64,000 bases of DNA from the NCBI GenBank assembly GCA_026874595.1, contig CM049306.1, positions 99,933,642 to 99,997,641 of the forward strand. Direction: 5' to 3'. Shown in pieces: positions 37,998-47,809 of the stretch. The notes below the pieces were generated by a model. The model did not search any database. It worked only from the letters and a program-made list of their open reading frames with translations, and was not told where the DNA came from. The stretch's first letter is position 1, and each line of letters opens with the position of its first letter. Both the position numbers and the translations under genes were made by a program. The stretch is from Sipunculus nudus (lineage: Eukaryota; Annelida; Sipuncula; Golfingiida; Sipunculidae).

Positions 37998-40900
37998 TAG
38001 CTAACAAATTTAAAGCATGGATATTTCAATTTAAAGGGGGGAACAGTATTTTATGAAAATCATGTGTTATACCAGCACAAAGGATGTAACGCTTTCCATC
38101 TATGAAATTTAGACATTTTCAGTGAGGTACAGGTTTAAGTATCTATCAGCACTTGATATGGATCTGTGTTAAATGCCAATGAGTAAAGCTGCATGACATG
38201 TCAAGATATATTCAATGTACTTTTTGATGTGGTTGAACAAAAACATGTTCCACTAAAAATGGCATGTAATCAATGTATTGAATATATGACACAGATTATC
38301 ACTACGCATGCCAATCACCTTGTCGATTTCAGGTTTAACATAAGAGTTTCCCATTCAGGCAGTGCTGTATGAACAATCTCTATTTTGACTGGTATAAATG
38401 TCAATCTAATATCAGTCTTTCGTTAAACAAACATATTGGCATTTCGTTGAATTTTGTTGTCCTTTCTTTAACAAACACATGTTTTCGAAATGTTTGAGCC
38501 ATAAACATCAGAACTGTGTGTAAAATAATAATAATAAGGTATTTTTTTTTAAATATAAATATTACATAAATATATAAACAATTTAACTTTTGTTGCTAAT
38601 ATTAGGAAATGTACAATAATTATATGGTGAAATGGCTTACAAAAAAGAAAATCTTCAGCTGTCAAGAGCCTTTCAACACAGAGCACGGAATATGCCTACG
38701 TACTAATTGGAAATGAATTTAGCAGATACGCATGCAGACTATGGATACACACAAGCACTTACGGAAAAACCACCTTTACTCTGCATACATATTAATAAAC
38801 TGCAGGTAATTCCTGTTGAGAAAAGTTCTTATACCACCCCAGGCCCTGTGATGGATGTATGAGCTTTTTTGTATCTCCAATCTGTTTGTAAACATGATAC
38901 ATATGCTAATGTTGACAAACAAAAAAATCTGTTTTTTAAGGTGACTGGTTACATATGTATGGAAGTTGAAAGGCCACTAGTCGAAAAATGCCCTTCCCGA
39001 AACTTTAGTTCACCTGTTAACCTGTAGAGGGATCTGCATTTTCTGGTCTATTTTCATATGTTCAAGGGATTATCTTTAGTTAATAGACATCAGATATTGA
39101 AAAATGAACCTTTAACATAGTGATGAGACAACAACTGTGAGGATTTAATAGAACTGAGAAAATTTACAGCTGTTTTTATGTATATGTTTATGTATATGTT
39201 TTTACTTTTACACTTAATTAGTAAGGTATACATTTAACCACATCTAATTAGGTCACTCAATGCCATATTAAACCAACTGAAATGGCTTTTTTTAGAAGCA
39301 TTACTGATTGTTCCTGAATGGACTAGGGCATGGTGATTTGGTCACTTAAATTGTACTCATGGCCTGGGAATAAATGTTACAAGAACAAGTATGGTTATCT
39401 TTCTGTGTACAAAGACAAACATCCTCTTAGAATCTGAACTATTATGTACTTGACCAGTGTCATTTTATGTTCTGTTCTATGAATGAAGCCATGAGAAAAG
39501 TACCATATTGCTAGATAATATATCACTGCAGAGCCTTAAGACATAAAGATCTTGGGAGTCCCAGTTACGGCAAATCAGCTTTACTGTGTATAATTTTTCT
39601 GTCTCTGTCATTACTTTTGTATTATTCTGATATTTTTGAATATATGAGAATGTGAGGGATATGTGTTTTGTTTGTCTGAACTTGTTCCTCTGATAAGCAG
39701 CTGTTTTCTTTCTTCAAAACTGCAATTATCCAAACTCCCTGTGAGGGAATGAGGGAAAAAATCATACTGGATTAAAGAAGATATGTCTGAAATAATGTGT
39801 GCAATAGAAAATCACCGAATGTTAGCCATATTTGATTTTGAGCAAGTCTGTAATTCAATAGGTCTGGAGTCCTCATAGGGACCAATGATCCCTGTAAATT
39901 TGGAAAAGCTGAAGTGTGTTGTTGTTTAGTTATCACGCATGAAAGATAATCAGCAATTGGACAGTGGCGGCCATATTGAAATTCCAACAGGTCTGTAATT
40001 CAAAAGGTCTGGAGCCCTGACAGGTACCAATCATCCCTGTGAATTTGAGGAAGCTGCAGGAGGTTGTTGTTGAGTTATTGCAAACGAAAGAAAATCAGCA
40101 ATTGGGCTGTGTAGGCCATATTCGAATTCCAACAAATCTGTAATTCAATAGGTTTGAAGCCCTCATAGGTACCAATTATCCCTGTGGATTCGGGAAAGCT
40201 GCAGTAGGTTGTTGTTGAGTTATCGCGCACCAAAGAAAATCAGCGATCAGGCTGTGGAGGCCATATTGGAATTCAGACATCTGTTATTCAATAGGTCTGG
40301 AGCCCTCATAGGTACCAATCATCCCTGTGAATTTGGGAAAGCTGTAGTAGGTTGTTGTTGAATTATCATGCGTGAAATAAAATCAGTGATCGGGCTGTTG
40401 TAGCCATATTTGAATTCCGACAGGTCTGTTAATCAATAGGTCTGGAACCCTCATAGGTACCAATTATCCCTGTGGATTTGGGAAAGCTGCAGTATGTTGT
40501 TGTTGAGTTATGCGTGCGAAAGAAAGTGTCACTGACGGAAGGACCGATGGACGGACTGACACGGTGATCACTATAGGGCACCGCTTGTCAAGCAGGGCCC
40601 TAATAATTTCAAAAGTACAGTTTGAAACAGCTGCATATACAAATAGAAGAATACTTACGTGTTGGATGCCCCTGGCCAGGTTGATGGCTCATACCTTTTG
40701 GCATAATCATCTAGGACCTGGTCAGAAAATATCAAGTATTAGCCCCATGCTGAGGTGACACTTCAAGTAATTATGCCATTATTATGAATATACACCTACG
40801 CATCAAGTTCTAAAAACATATCCACACCAAAAAGTTTATGAAAGTTAAGATTTCAGAGTGGATTTGAAAAGTGGATCTTATGCATATGAAAGTAGAAATT

Positions 40901-41894
40901 TGACATCCAAGTTTGTGTGGTAAACCAAGATGTTGACGATACTCCCTTTTAAATAAGCCACCTTCTTCTGAAACATACAAACTGACACACTCATGCCTTG
41001 TTCATATTTAAAAGATTGTGTCCAAAGTCATCTGTAAAGAATAAATCAGTTCAAGGTTACGTCGTTAGTTATATCAAATTTCTTGGCAATCTATCCATTC
41101 TGAAAAAATTTGAAGGTTTAAATTATTTTTACCAAATATAGAATTACTCAAGATACATACCACTCCCACATTAAAAACCAAACAGACTTAAAAATATCAA
41201 CTTTATTTATTTTACATGGATTGTACAACTACTTATAACAAATAATACAAGGCACTCTCCATGACTTTGATGTTGGCGCTCGGTAGTCAGTAAAAACCAG
41301 AGTACCCGGAGAAAACCACCGACCTTGGACGGGCAACTACAACCCACTCTCATTGCCACGCAGGGAATCTAACCTGGGTCACCAGCGGAGAAGGCTGAGC
41401 GTTTGACCGCTTAAAGAAAATCAAGCAACTTAATATTTCTGAAAAGAGAGACATGCTTGCAAGATAGCTTACCTAATTCAGTCACATATACAGGCCGACA
41501 TCACATAATCAGCCACCTTGATTCTGTTGAGATGCTCTTAAAGCATATTGTTACCTTATTGAGTAGTATAAGTGCTACTCACCATGGGTACTCTGCATGT
41601 AATAGCAGGACACCTGTTTCAAAGAACATGTCTTCACCTTGACTAATACTTTTGAATGCTACACACCTTGGATATTCTTTATGTAATCAGAATGCATCCT
41701 ACTCCCTTGAGTTTCTCACCTTATTTAAAAGTGTGAACGCTACTCGTCGAGGGTACTCAAAATCCGAAATCAGGACACCTGCCAGCGAGTCTCCTCTTAC
41801 ATACACATGGACCATATACTCTACAACATAAGATATCCAGTATTTGTGTGTGACATATTTTAAGGACACAATACAAGATTCCAATGGATAATAC

Positions 41895-41953
<59 letters not shown>

Positions 41954-42897
41954 ATTAAATTATAGTGTATCATAAAACCCTTAACATATGTGTACAATAT
42001 TCAGTATTGATATGCAACATGCATGTTGCTTATCACATTCCTTATGCAGTGGTCTCATTGCATTCCTTTTGCTAATTCATTTCATTCAACCACTGATTGC
42101 ACAATGAGCATTTGCTGTAGACTACTAACAGGGGTTTTAAACTTCCATGCAGGGATTGTACCCACCTTGTTCCTTCACTGTTGCTCTTTGGCTCTGTAGC
42201 GTCCTCTCAACAATGATCTTACTTGTAAACTCCATGAACTCCTTCACACTGCAACCATAAGCATACAGGGAACATATCAATCATAAAGTATACAGGAAAC
42301 ATATCAACCATAAGTGTACAGGGAACATATCAACCATAAGTATACAAAGAACATATCAACCATAAGTATACAGTGAAAATAGCAATAAATATTTTAAGAA
42401 TGACATTATAATTCAAAATTAAATTATAAACAACTGATGAAGAAATGTGCTGTAGCCCAAGGCATAGGAAGAGGCCTTAATATCAGAACTCTTAACTGAC
42501 CTGAAAGTTACAACTTTGCAAGAGCTATGCATCACACATCTGAAACAAATAGCTTTGGATATGTTTTAACTAGCAAGAAAAGCAGATATAACATTCCAAG
42601 TTTATGACAAAAGGAGAGGTTGGCAATTGTATTTCAGACATGCAAATGGAAAAGTCAAAAGTCAAATGTTTATAAAATAAATGTGTAAATACATTCTGTA
42701 TTCTTAAATCTTATTATAAGCAGTTGCTTGCTTACATTTTTTTAAATGTTTTATGAGATCACTTTAATAACAGTAATTTAATATCCTCACCTGGACCTCT
42801 GAAAGTACCCAAATGATGTCAGTTCATGTGTGGAATTCAAGCTGCGGACCTTGTTGTCCGCTCCTTTAAAGAGGACACTTAGTGAAAAGAGCTTCAT
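32422..42897 (-). CDS. YKT6: YKT6 R-SNARE (longin-type v-SNARE), 8 coding exons
   Basis: Seen: joining 42897-42791, 42248-42166, 41820-41720, 40717-40659, 37301-37262, 35948-35883, 34690-34589 and 32457-32422 gives one 594 nt frame, 197 residues plus TGA. It starts [12 protein letters not shown]; an in-frame TAA lies 9 nt before the ATG, which fixes the start. Residues 1-~130 are the longin domain ([33 protein letters not shown]). Residues ~135-190 are the R-SNARE motif, with zero-layer Arg162 in [15 protein letters not shown]. The tail is CCVIL. Known of the family: YKT6 is ~198 residues, has no transmembrane helix, and cycles between a closed cytosolic form and lipid-anchored membrane form. 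It acts in ER-Golgi, intra-Golgi, endosomal and autophagosome-lysosome fusion. The closest match in memory is animal YKT6; VAMP7 and SEC22 are excluded because both end in a transmembrane segment. Introns are 542, 345, 1002, 3357, 1313, 1192 and 2131 bp. No neighbouring gene was recognised. Confidence 0.97.
32925..33480 (+). repeat. Two tandem ~278 bp units in YKT6 intron 7
   Basis: AATCACTC followed by GAGAAAAGGG or CAGAAAAGGG occurs at ~32945 and ~33223. Both units have CCACCTGTCTGGTT, ATGCnAAATTTCA, ACCTTGAACCAC, GATATGAGCAA, AAAAGCACATGT and GATGGCGCCTCCAGTCTTGA or a variant. Confidence 0.85.
33481..34130 (+). repeat. Two tandem ~326 bp units in YKT6 intron 7
   Basis: CACAGTACTGT(A/T)AAGTGGCA starts at 33480 and 33806. 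Shared blocks are CTATCCAAGATCTT, GATTTTTGG, AATCCATGCA, TTGAGATATT, CAAGGTCAA and GGTCATG. The second unit ends with AAGTTTGGTAAAGATCCGTG and GAGTTATCGCG. An inverted copy opens the window (1-335). Confidence 0.85.
34589..34690 (-). CDS. YKT6: YKT6 coding exon 7 (SNARE core)
   Basis: 102 nt, phase 0 at both ends, between acceptor CAACAG and donor ACG|GTCAGT. It encodes [20 protein letters not shown] and on to FYKT. It carries the R-SNARE zero-layer arginine (Arg162). The donor GTCAGT is weaker than the others in this gene. Confidence 0.97.
34772..35372 (+). mobile_element. ~600 bp hairpin-ended repeat in YKT6 intron 6
   Basis: The 5' end has AACTAGAATGTCAGCAAAGC, with a possible GTCAGC/GCTGTC hairpin. 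Inside, CCCAGTGGTTCCTGAGAAAT is repeated at ~35012 and ~35115. The 3' end is GACGACAATAG followed by the hairpin AGCCCTTCAGCC-ACTTAAA-GGCTGAGGGCT (35339-35368) and AATAAAA. AAAACT or TAAAACT flanks both ends, a possible but weak target duplication. Confidence 0.65.
35373..37261. other. YKT6 introns 6 and 5, mostly unique
   Basis: Apart from exon 6, no repeat ends were seen. A CRE-like TGACGTCAT lies at 36835-36843 in intron 5. A 94-codon plus-strand ORF (36701-36985) has no family motif and is antisense to the gene. Confidence 0.4.
35883..35948 (-). CDS. YKT6: YKT6 coding exon 6
   Basis: 66 nt, phase 0 at both ends, between acceptor TTCTTCAG and donor CTG|GTGAGT. It encodes [19 protein letters not shown], the N-terminal part of the SNARE coiled-coil. 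Confidence 0.95.
37262..37301 (-). CDS. YKT6: YKT6 coding exon 5
   Basis: 40 nt micro-exon between a T-rich acceptor (TTTTTTTCAG) and donor CAG|GTAGGA; the following intron is phase 0. It encodes [14 protein letters not shown], matching the linker that ends in RYQ in vertebrate YKT6. It is kept in frame by both neighbours and is supported by that match. Confidence 0.92.
37361..37411. repeat. (TA)n microsatellite
   Basis: 51 bp of alternating AT, 60 bp from YKT6 exon 5, in intron 4. Confidence 0.97.
37899..38010. repeat. (TA)n with perfect 15 bp inverted flanks
   Basis: AATTTGTTAGCTAGC (37921-37935) and GCTAGCTAACAAATT (37996-38010) are perfect inverted copies flanking 60 bp of alternating AT. 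The whole 90 bp can fold into one perfect hairpin. A further 20 bp of TA precedes it. Confidence 0.95.
38011..39750. other. YKT6 intron 4, unique part
   Basis: No repeat ends or exons were recognised. Includes a short duplicated TATGTATATGTTT near 39177-39200. Confidence 0.4.
39750..40604 (+). repeat. ~145 bp tandem array in YKT6 intron 4, about 5.5 copies
   Basis: Unit heads CTGT(A/T)ATTCAATAGGTCTGG lie near 39849, 39992, 40137, 40271 and 40425. Each unit has CTCATAGGTACCAAT, ATCCCTGTG, GAAAGCTGCAGTAGGTTGTTG, GAGTTATCGCG, AGAAAATCAGCGAT and GGCCATATTGGAATTC. The array ends in GGACGGACTGACACGG, TCACTATAG and a hairpin. Confidence 0.9.
40575..40601 (+). repeat. Terminal hairpin of the 145 bp array
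   Basis: AGGGC at 40575-40579 pairs with GCCCT at 40597-40601, and GCTTG pairs with CAAGC inside. It is preceded by CACTAT and followed by AATAATTT. Confidence 0.75.
40659..40717 (-). CDS. YKT6: YKT6 coding exon 4
   Basis: 59 nt, between acceptor TGACCAG and a consensus donor AC|GTAAGT; the following intron is phase 2. It encodes [19 protein letters not shown], the last longin helix and the start of the linker. It lies directly beside the end of a ~145 bp tandem repeat array in intron 4. Confidence 0.93.
41195..41420 (-). mobile_element. tRNA-derived SINE, MetaSINE-like core, in YKT6 intron 3
   Basis: On the minus strand: a tRNA-like head with degenerate A box (AAGCGGTCAAACG) and B box (GGTTAGATTCC), then CTGCGTGG, GGTCGGTGGTTTTCTCCGGG and TACTCTGG. 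The 3' tail is AAAATAAATAAAG. The TTTTCTCCGGGTACTC core is, as I recall it, typical of SINEs widespread in molluscs and other animals. It is inserted in the same orientation as YKT6. Confidence 0.8.
41720..41820 (-). CDS. YKT6: YKT6 coding exon 3
   Basis: 101 nt, between acceptor TTGTAG and donor AAG|GTGAGA; the following intron is phase 0. It encodes the central longin strands [15 protein letters not shown] and [14 protein letters not shown], the most recognisable stretch of the protein. Confidence 0.96.
41899..41951. repeat. (TA)n microsatellite
   Basis: 53 bp of alternating AT, about 80 bp upstream of YKT6 exon 3, in intron 2. Confidence 0.97.
42166..42248 (-). CDS. YKT6: YKT6 coding exon 2
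   Basis: 83 nt, between acceptor GGTTGCAG and donor AAG|GTGGGT; the following intron is phase 1. It encodes [17 protein letters not shown] and on to VKEQ. Phe43 here matches the longin Phe (Phe42 in the human protein) reported to contact the lipid in the closed form. A ~26 bp minisatellite starts within the acceptor region. Confidence 0.95.
42253..42384 (+). repeat. ~26 bp minisatellite, five units, touching YKT6 exon 2 acceptor
   Basis: CCATAAG(C/T)ATACAGGGAACA recurs five times with a TATCAAC end. The first unit lies 5 bp from the exon and supplies the acceptor's upstream sequence on the minus strand. Confidence 0.9.
42791..42897 (-). CDS. YKT6: YKT6 coding exon 1
   Basis: 107 nt, from the ATG to a CAG|GTGAGG donor; the intron is phase 2. 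It encodes the first longin strand and ends in YFQRS. Codons before the ATG read CAC TAA AGA AGA, so the frame is closed upstream. The bases TATATTGTAG at -21 to -12 look like a possible acceptor, so a separate 5' UTR exon further upstream is possible but was not found. Confidence 0.95.
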
Positions 42898-43054
42898 TCT
42901 TCTTTAGTGACTACAATATAAATTCCATGTAAATAAGATACAATGAGCTGTTTGTGGCAAGCAGTTATCTGGAACACCATGGTAAAATATGAAGAAATGT
43001 ATTAATATAATAACCCAGGCTATAATCACACACATGAAATTTAACATAAAATTT
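42898..43054 (-). promoter_or_regulatory. Region upstream of YKT6, possible proximal promoter or 5' UTR intron
   Basis: 157 bp between the YKT6 start codon and the 3' tail region of an oppositely oriented LINE. No TATA or CCAAT box is obvious. If the TTGTAG at -12 is an acceptor, the true promoter lies further upstream. Confidence 0.25.
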
Positions 43055-43412
43055 TGGTGCAGCTGTGCAACAGCTCCACTGGCTTCCCGTCAAGTACTGC
43101 ATACAATACAAAATTGCTGTTTTTGTTTACCGCTGTTTTGATGACTCACTTCTATCACATTTGACTGAAAATATAATAACCTATCGGCCTTTGCATACAC
43201 TGCGCTCTGCTGGCGGAAATCTTCTTAAAGTACCAAAGTGTAATATGAAAATCGGTAGACGTTCTTTTGTCTCATAGCCCCAAAATTTTGGATTTCAGGC
43301 ACAGGGAGTAGATTTCCATGAAATTGTATGTGGGTATGTGTGTTAATTGCGCTGTGAGTCCGACCATCGGAGAAATGGCGCTATATTAATACTATATATT
43401 ATTATTATTAAG
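43055..43412 (+). mobile_element. LINE 3' end (CR1/L2-like), 5'-truncated
   Basis: The plus frame from 43065 reads QQLHWLPVKYCIQYKIAVFV, then PLHTLRSAGGNLLKVP and GRRSFVS, followed by a frame break at APKLW-like sequence. These are the conserved C-terminal motifs (LHWLPV, LRS, G-RSF) of CR1/L2-type non-LTR retrotransposon ORF2. The tail TGGCGCTATATTAATAC and (ATT)n is typical of this group. The copy is dead and lies opposite to YKT6, just upstream of it. Confidence 0.88.
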
Positions 43413-44228
43413 TTTAAAATCAATATGGCAACTCCCAGCCCTTCAAGACTTGTTTTAACTGCTTGATGGTACAAGGGTTCATAATCATTACTGTCGGGCC
43501 GTATTCCAGGAGTCCAACCAGTGAATTGTTGTGTCATTCTGAGTTTTTTATTCAGGAAATTCAGCAAGTTGTTCACCTTTAGGAAACCATGGTGATGTGC
43601 TAATCCTATGCGAGTGTGACTGATGATGTGAGGTCTCTGTTAATTTCACGCCCAGATATTGTCTACATGCCAATCGTCAAATGATGCTAGTTTTTCTTAC
43701 TTCAAGTTGATGTTAGCCTGTTAGGTTGGCCTTTAATCACAGGTAACCAAGACTAGGCCTGTGAATTATGAGAGCCTGTAGAATCCATTCAATTCTCACT
43801 TATGTAGTAAACTTCAGACTAAAAAAAAGCAAATTTTACCAATATGGATAACAATAAATTTCAAAACATAAAAGGAAAATATAGCTCTCCCTCTGTTTTT
43901 CATCACCATATATGTTTTTGTGCAAGTGGAGTGGTCTGCCAAACGTTTTAAGTAGATTTAGGGCACCTACGCGATAAAGAACTGAGACATTGTAAACTGC
44001 TGTGTCAAGTTTGAGAGCCCAGAGAGGACTTCAGGGTGGAACAGGCATTAAAATAATACTCAAAATGAATCAATTCACAGGTTAACAGTCCATTACAAAT
44101 TAAACTAGAATACGGGTAGTAGACAAGCAACTATGTGTATCCGCCTAAATCAGAGTGGAATGGGTGAATTGAGGCATGGATTGAGTGGCAAGGGTAAATA
44201 TAGTGAGGTGTGTTGCATATAAGCATGG
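43413..44228. other. Gene-free sequence upstream of YKT6
   Basis: Minus-strand ORF 43343-43576 partly runs through the LINE tail; the rest (TGWTPGIRPDSNDYEPLYHQ) has no family I can name and may be a translated repeat. No promoter motif was recognised. Confidence 0.35.
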
Positions 44229-45365
44229 ATGTCTGCAGCCGAAATGTGTATGTAGGTTGCGCACCTACCACAAATCCAGAAAGCTGTCCCAGTTGTAAAC
44301 ATATGCAAAATTTTTGGCAAAAGGTCAACCCACTACATGTTTATGAGTGATTTTATCCTACAGCAGACAAACAGAAGGACTTGTGCAAAATTGGTGGCAG
44401 GTGGCGCCATCAATTTTGTGTATGATTTCGAGCTATGTGAGATCTATACACATGCAAAATTTCAGGGGGATATGTCCAACCAGTCCTGAGATATAAGCCT
44501 GAATGTCTGCAGCGTTAATATAAATGTAGATGGCACCACCTGCCAAAAAAATCGAGAAAGCTATCCAAGATGTATTTACACACAAAATTTTTAGGCAGAT
44601 AAGTCAAACCACTACAGAGATATAAGTGATTTTAGCCCACGGCAGAAAAACAGACAGACGCTGTGCAAAAATGGTTGCAGGTGGCCCTTCAGTTTTGTGT
44701 ATGATAAAGAGCTATGTGAGATCCATACATATGCAAAATTTTGGCCCGATCGGTCAAACGGTTCCTGAGATATGAGCTTGGATGTATGAAGCGTAAACAA
44801 GAATGTAGGTGGCGACACCTGTCATAAAATCAAAAAAGCTATCCAGGATGTATGTACACATGCCAAATTTCAGGTGAATAAGTCAAACCATTGCCGAGAT
44901 ACAAGTGATTTTTGCCCAAGTCAAACAAACAGATGGATGCTGTGCAAAAATGGCTGCACTTGGCACCACCAGTTCCTTGTATGATAAAGAGCTATGTGAG
45001 ATCTAAACACATGCAAATTTTCAGGAAACTACCTCAAACCAGTCTGGAGATATAAGCATGGATGTCTGCAGCGTGAACGTGAATGTAGGTGGCACCACCT
45101 GTCATATAATCAAGAAAGCTTACCAGGATGTATCTGCAGAGATATGAGTGATTTTAACCCAAGGCAGACGAACACATGGACACTGTGCAAACATGGTTGC
45201 AGGTGGCACCACCATTTTTTGTGTAAGTTATAAAGCTATCCAAGGGCTACATTTGTAAAAATTTTTTTCCCTGATTGGTTAAATGAGTCTGAAGATATGT
45301 GGGTTAATGTGTCAAAACAGACGCACAGATGGACGCACTGGAGAGAGGAAAGGTCAGAGGTTAAG
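44229..45365 (+). repeat. ~278 bp tandem array, about four copies
   Basis: ATGT(C/A)TGCAGCG and GAATGTAGGTGGC recur at ~44229, 44503, 44784 and 45061. Each unit has two GGTGGCACCACC-like blocks, GAAAGCTATCCAGGATGTAT, CATGCAAAATTTCAGG, GTTCCTGAGATATGAGC and a CAGACGGATG(C)TGTGCAAAAATGG. Period and content match the pair at 32925-33480. Confidence 0.9.
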
Positions 45366-45640
45366 GCCAATTGGTTAGGCACCAGTTCACATGTGTCCCG
45401 ATAATTGGTGTAAGTTTCGAAAAAATCAGTCCAGTAGTCTCAGAGGAGTTCTCTGGAAACGAATGCGATGGCAGCGGAACCCGGTCAAAAACATAGTATC
45501 CGCAAAACTTTGTTTTGGCAGATACCAGAAAAGGCAGACCTTCCTGGGTCTCAAAGAGGGCACAGGAACAAAAGAGGCTAATGATCTGGGAAGGCTGATA
45601 TCAGAATTACCTCAAGTCAATGGCCCATGAGGTAAATAGA
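45366..45640 (+). repeat. Possible end of another dispersed repeat
   Basis: GTGTAAGTTTCGAAAAAATC and AGTCCAGTAGTCTCAGAGGA follow the 40-base phrase of the other families. The 79-codon ORF here has no family motif. Confidence 0.35.
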
Positions 45641-46509
45641 GATAGGTATAAAAATAGCAGGGCTGTCTCAGTTGGCTGGCTCTAACATTTGAACAGTCTC
45701 CACTGTTTCCTGTGCCCACAGACTCTGGGCAGTGTATATTGGTTTTAATACCTATCATACATAAGAAGATAACCATTGTGGATGCACTAGATTTTCATTA
45801 CCTTTTACTTTAAACAATTTTATTGCATCAAATTCTCATATATTATATATTCAGCATGAATGAATGAATATATTTATATGAATTATTCACATGAAATGTT
45901 TGCATCAATGAGTATAGTGAAATCACATTGTATTTAAAATTCAACTCCATTGTTGATGATATAAATTTAATCAGCATTGATAGTAAAGAAATTAGGATTT
46001 ATGATTTGAATAATGTGTAGGATTACTGTATAGGATGAAGGTAGTCACTAATAAGATGATTCCATCATCAGAGGTTTGAACCTGCAACAATTATTTACAG
46101 TGTTATGAAGTAGCAGGACATTTTGTCTGATAAAGGATAATATGAGATAAAAAATATTCGATGAATTTATTTTGCAAAAATGACTTCAAGATGATATGTT
46201 TAAAATTAAGTTAAGGACCCTCATATGTGCTTTCAGATATTTCTATTTTGTGTCAAAACACTTATTCAGCAAATGTTTCAATACCTGATACTATAAACAA
46301 TACACACAATGTTCATATATGATGACGATAGTCAGTTTTACCTTGCCCTAAGAGTAAAAAAAGGGTTAATTTGAACATTATGCAATGATATATTATCATT
46401 AGTATAGCTATTGTGCACTTAAATATATGATACCAGACTGGATATGTTTTGTTTGCAGTTTTTCCTTTAATAAAAATTATTGGCCTTTCTGCCATGAATG
46501 ATACTCCAC
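45641..46509. other. AT-rich gene-free sequence
   Basis: No exon or element was recognised. Confidence 0.35.
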
Positions 46510-46690
46510 ATGAACCATGTCTCTGTATATTATAATGTTTTTATGAAGTAAATGAATGTAATTAATTCAATTTCAAAAGTAATTGTAATTTAATCATTAC
46601 TTTGTAAAATTTAAGTAATTTGTAATTGTAATTGGGATTTTATGAAGTAATTGTAATGATCACTTTTCAATGTAATTGGCCCCAACCCTG
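46510..46690. mobile_element. Remnant with hAT-like end CAGGGTTGGGGCCAATTACA
   Basis: A stretch of AATTGTAATT units ends in TGTAATTGGCCCCAACCCTG at 46690. Inverted, this is CAGGGTTGGGGCCAATTACA, which resembles hAT termini. The opposite end was not found. Confidence 0.45.
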
Positions 46691-47809
46691 GTTGCTTCGT
46701 GTAACCTGTGTTGGCAAAGCGTGATTGCACATGGTCGCACGAAGCCAGGACCTTGCAGGCGGGCGTGGGACTCACCTACTTATGTAATATGTGATAGATG
46801 GAAAGAAAATGTAAACGTGGTATACGTTGTGCACTTCATTCTAAGTTATTAACAAATCATCCCGGTGTGATCATTATTTTTTTTCATTACAGCACTCTCG
46901 CACAAATTCTTTCATTGCAACTTAACATAAAGTTATCATCAAAGACCCCATAAGTTATGATGTTGATTAACACGACTCAATGGTGTTGGTGTTTAATTAA
47001 CAGTAGCCTGGTTGCAAAAACAAAAACACATGCTAAATAAACACGTAAGAACAAAGGTTACATGATCGAAAGAATAAAAAATAACAGTGTCGGTGCTTAA
47101 TTAATGCTGAACAAACCCGTAAAAGATAACACAGTGGACTTATTATCGGGCATTTACGTGACCCCGCCTACTCCAGCCATAGTCAAACAAAGCTAAATAA
47201 TCCTGGCAAGAAAATTCCGGGAAAAATGCATATGTTACACTGGATGTAATGGAGGGGGGGGTCTCACAAAACACACCAAAATTTTTTTGTAAATTAAAGG
47301 TCACGCAATTGCTGCACAGCAGTTTCTGTACATGTGCCCCAATTGCTATTCTTATTAAATTATAGGTCATATAACACTCCCACTTTGTTCCCTCTCAGGG
47401 ATGTATTATGACACTGAAACCTTTTTTAGCATAGCCCTGTTCCCATCTGCATTGAAACAGGTCATCAACCAGCCCTAGAGCAAAGTATAAACAGTGTGCA
47501 TACACTAAGTATATCTGCCAGCAGCCACTTGGTAAATCAGGCTTTATTAGCAGTCCCAATCAGCCCCCCCCCCCTCAAGTCCAGAACTGACAGGCAACAC
47601 AAACACCCTGCCTCCAACACCACCCTACTTGTGCCCTGCCTGTCAGGTGACATATTGCGCTTCTCTAGCCGTCAAATCAGGTCAGAAAGCTTGTCCCGGC
47701 TAAACACTCAAATCAGTCCCACCATGGGAAGTTGGCCACAAATGGTAAATTTTACATCAGAGTTTGGAGCCACTACAGAACGCAGGCTTCGCTTCTATTG
47801 AGGAACATA
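46691..47809. other. Gene-free sequence
   Basis: Includes GCTTCGTG...CACGAAGC inverted pair near 46695-46746 and a C run near 47566. A 101-codon plus ORF (47496-47801) has no family motif. Confidence 0.35.

Noticed and set aside
39750-40604. CRISPR-like regular array
   Set aside because: Units are ~145 bp of continuous tandem repeat with no repeat-spacer alternation, in a eukaryotic intron.
43343-43576. Minus ORF with TGWTPGIRPDSNDYEPLYHQ as an exon of another gene
   Set aside because: Half of it runs through the LINE tail, and such peptides are commonly translated SINE or LINE sequence; no splice sites support it.
46075-46095. GCAGGTTCAAACC as a tRNA B box
   Set aside because: No A box at the right distance and no tRNA fold.
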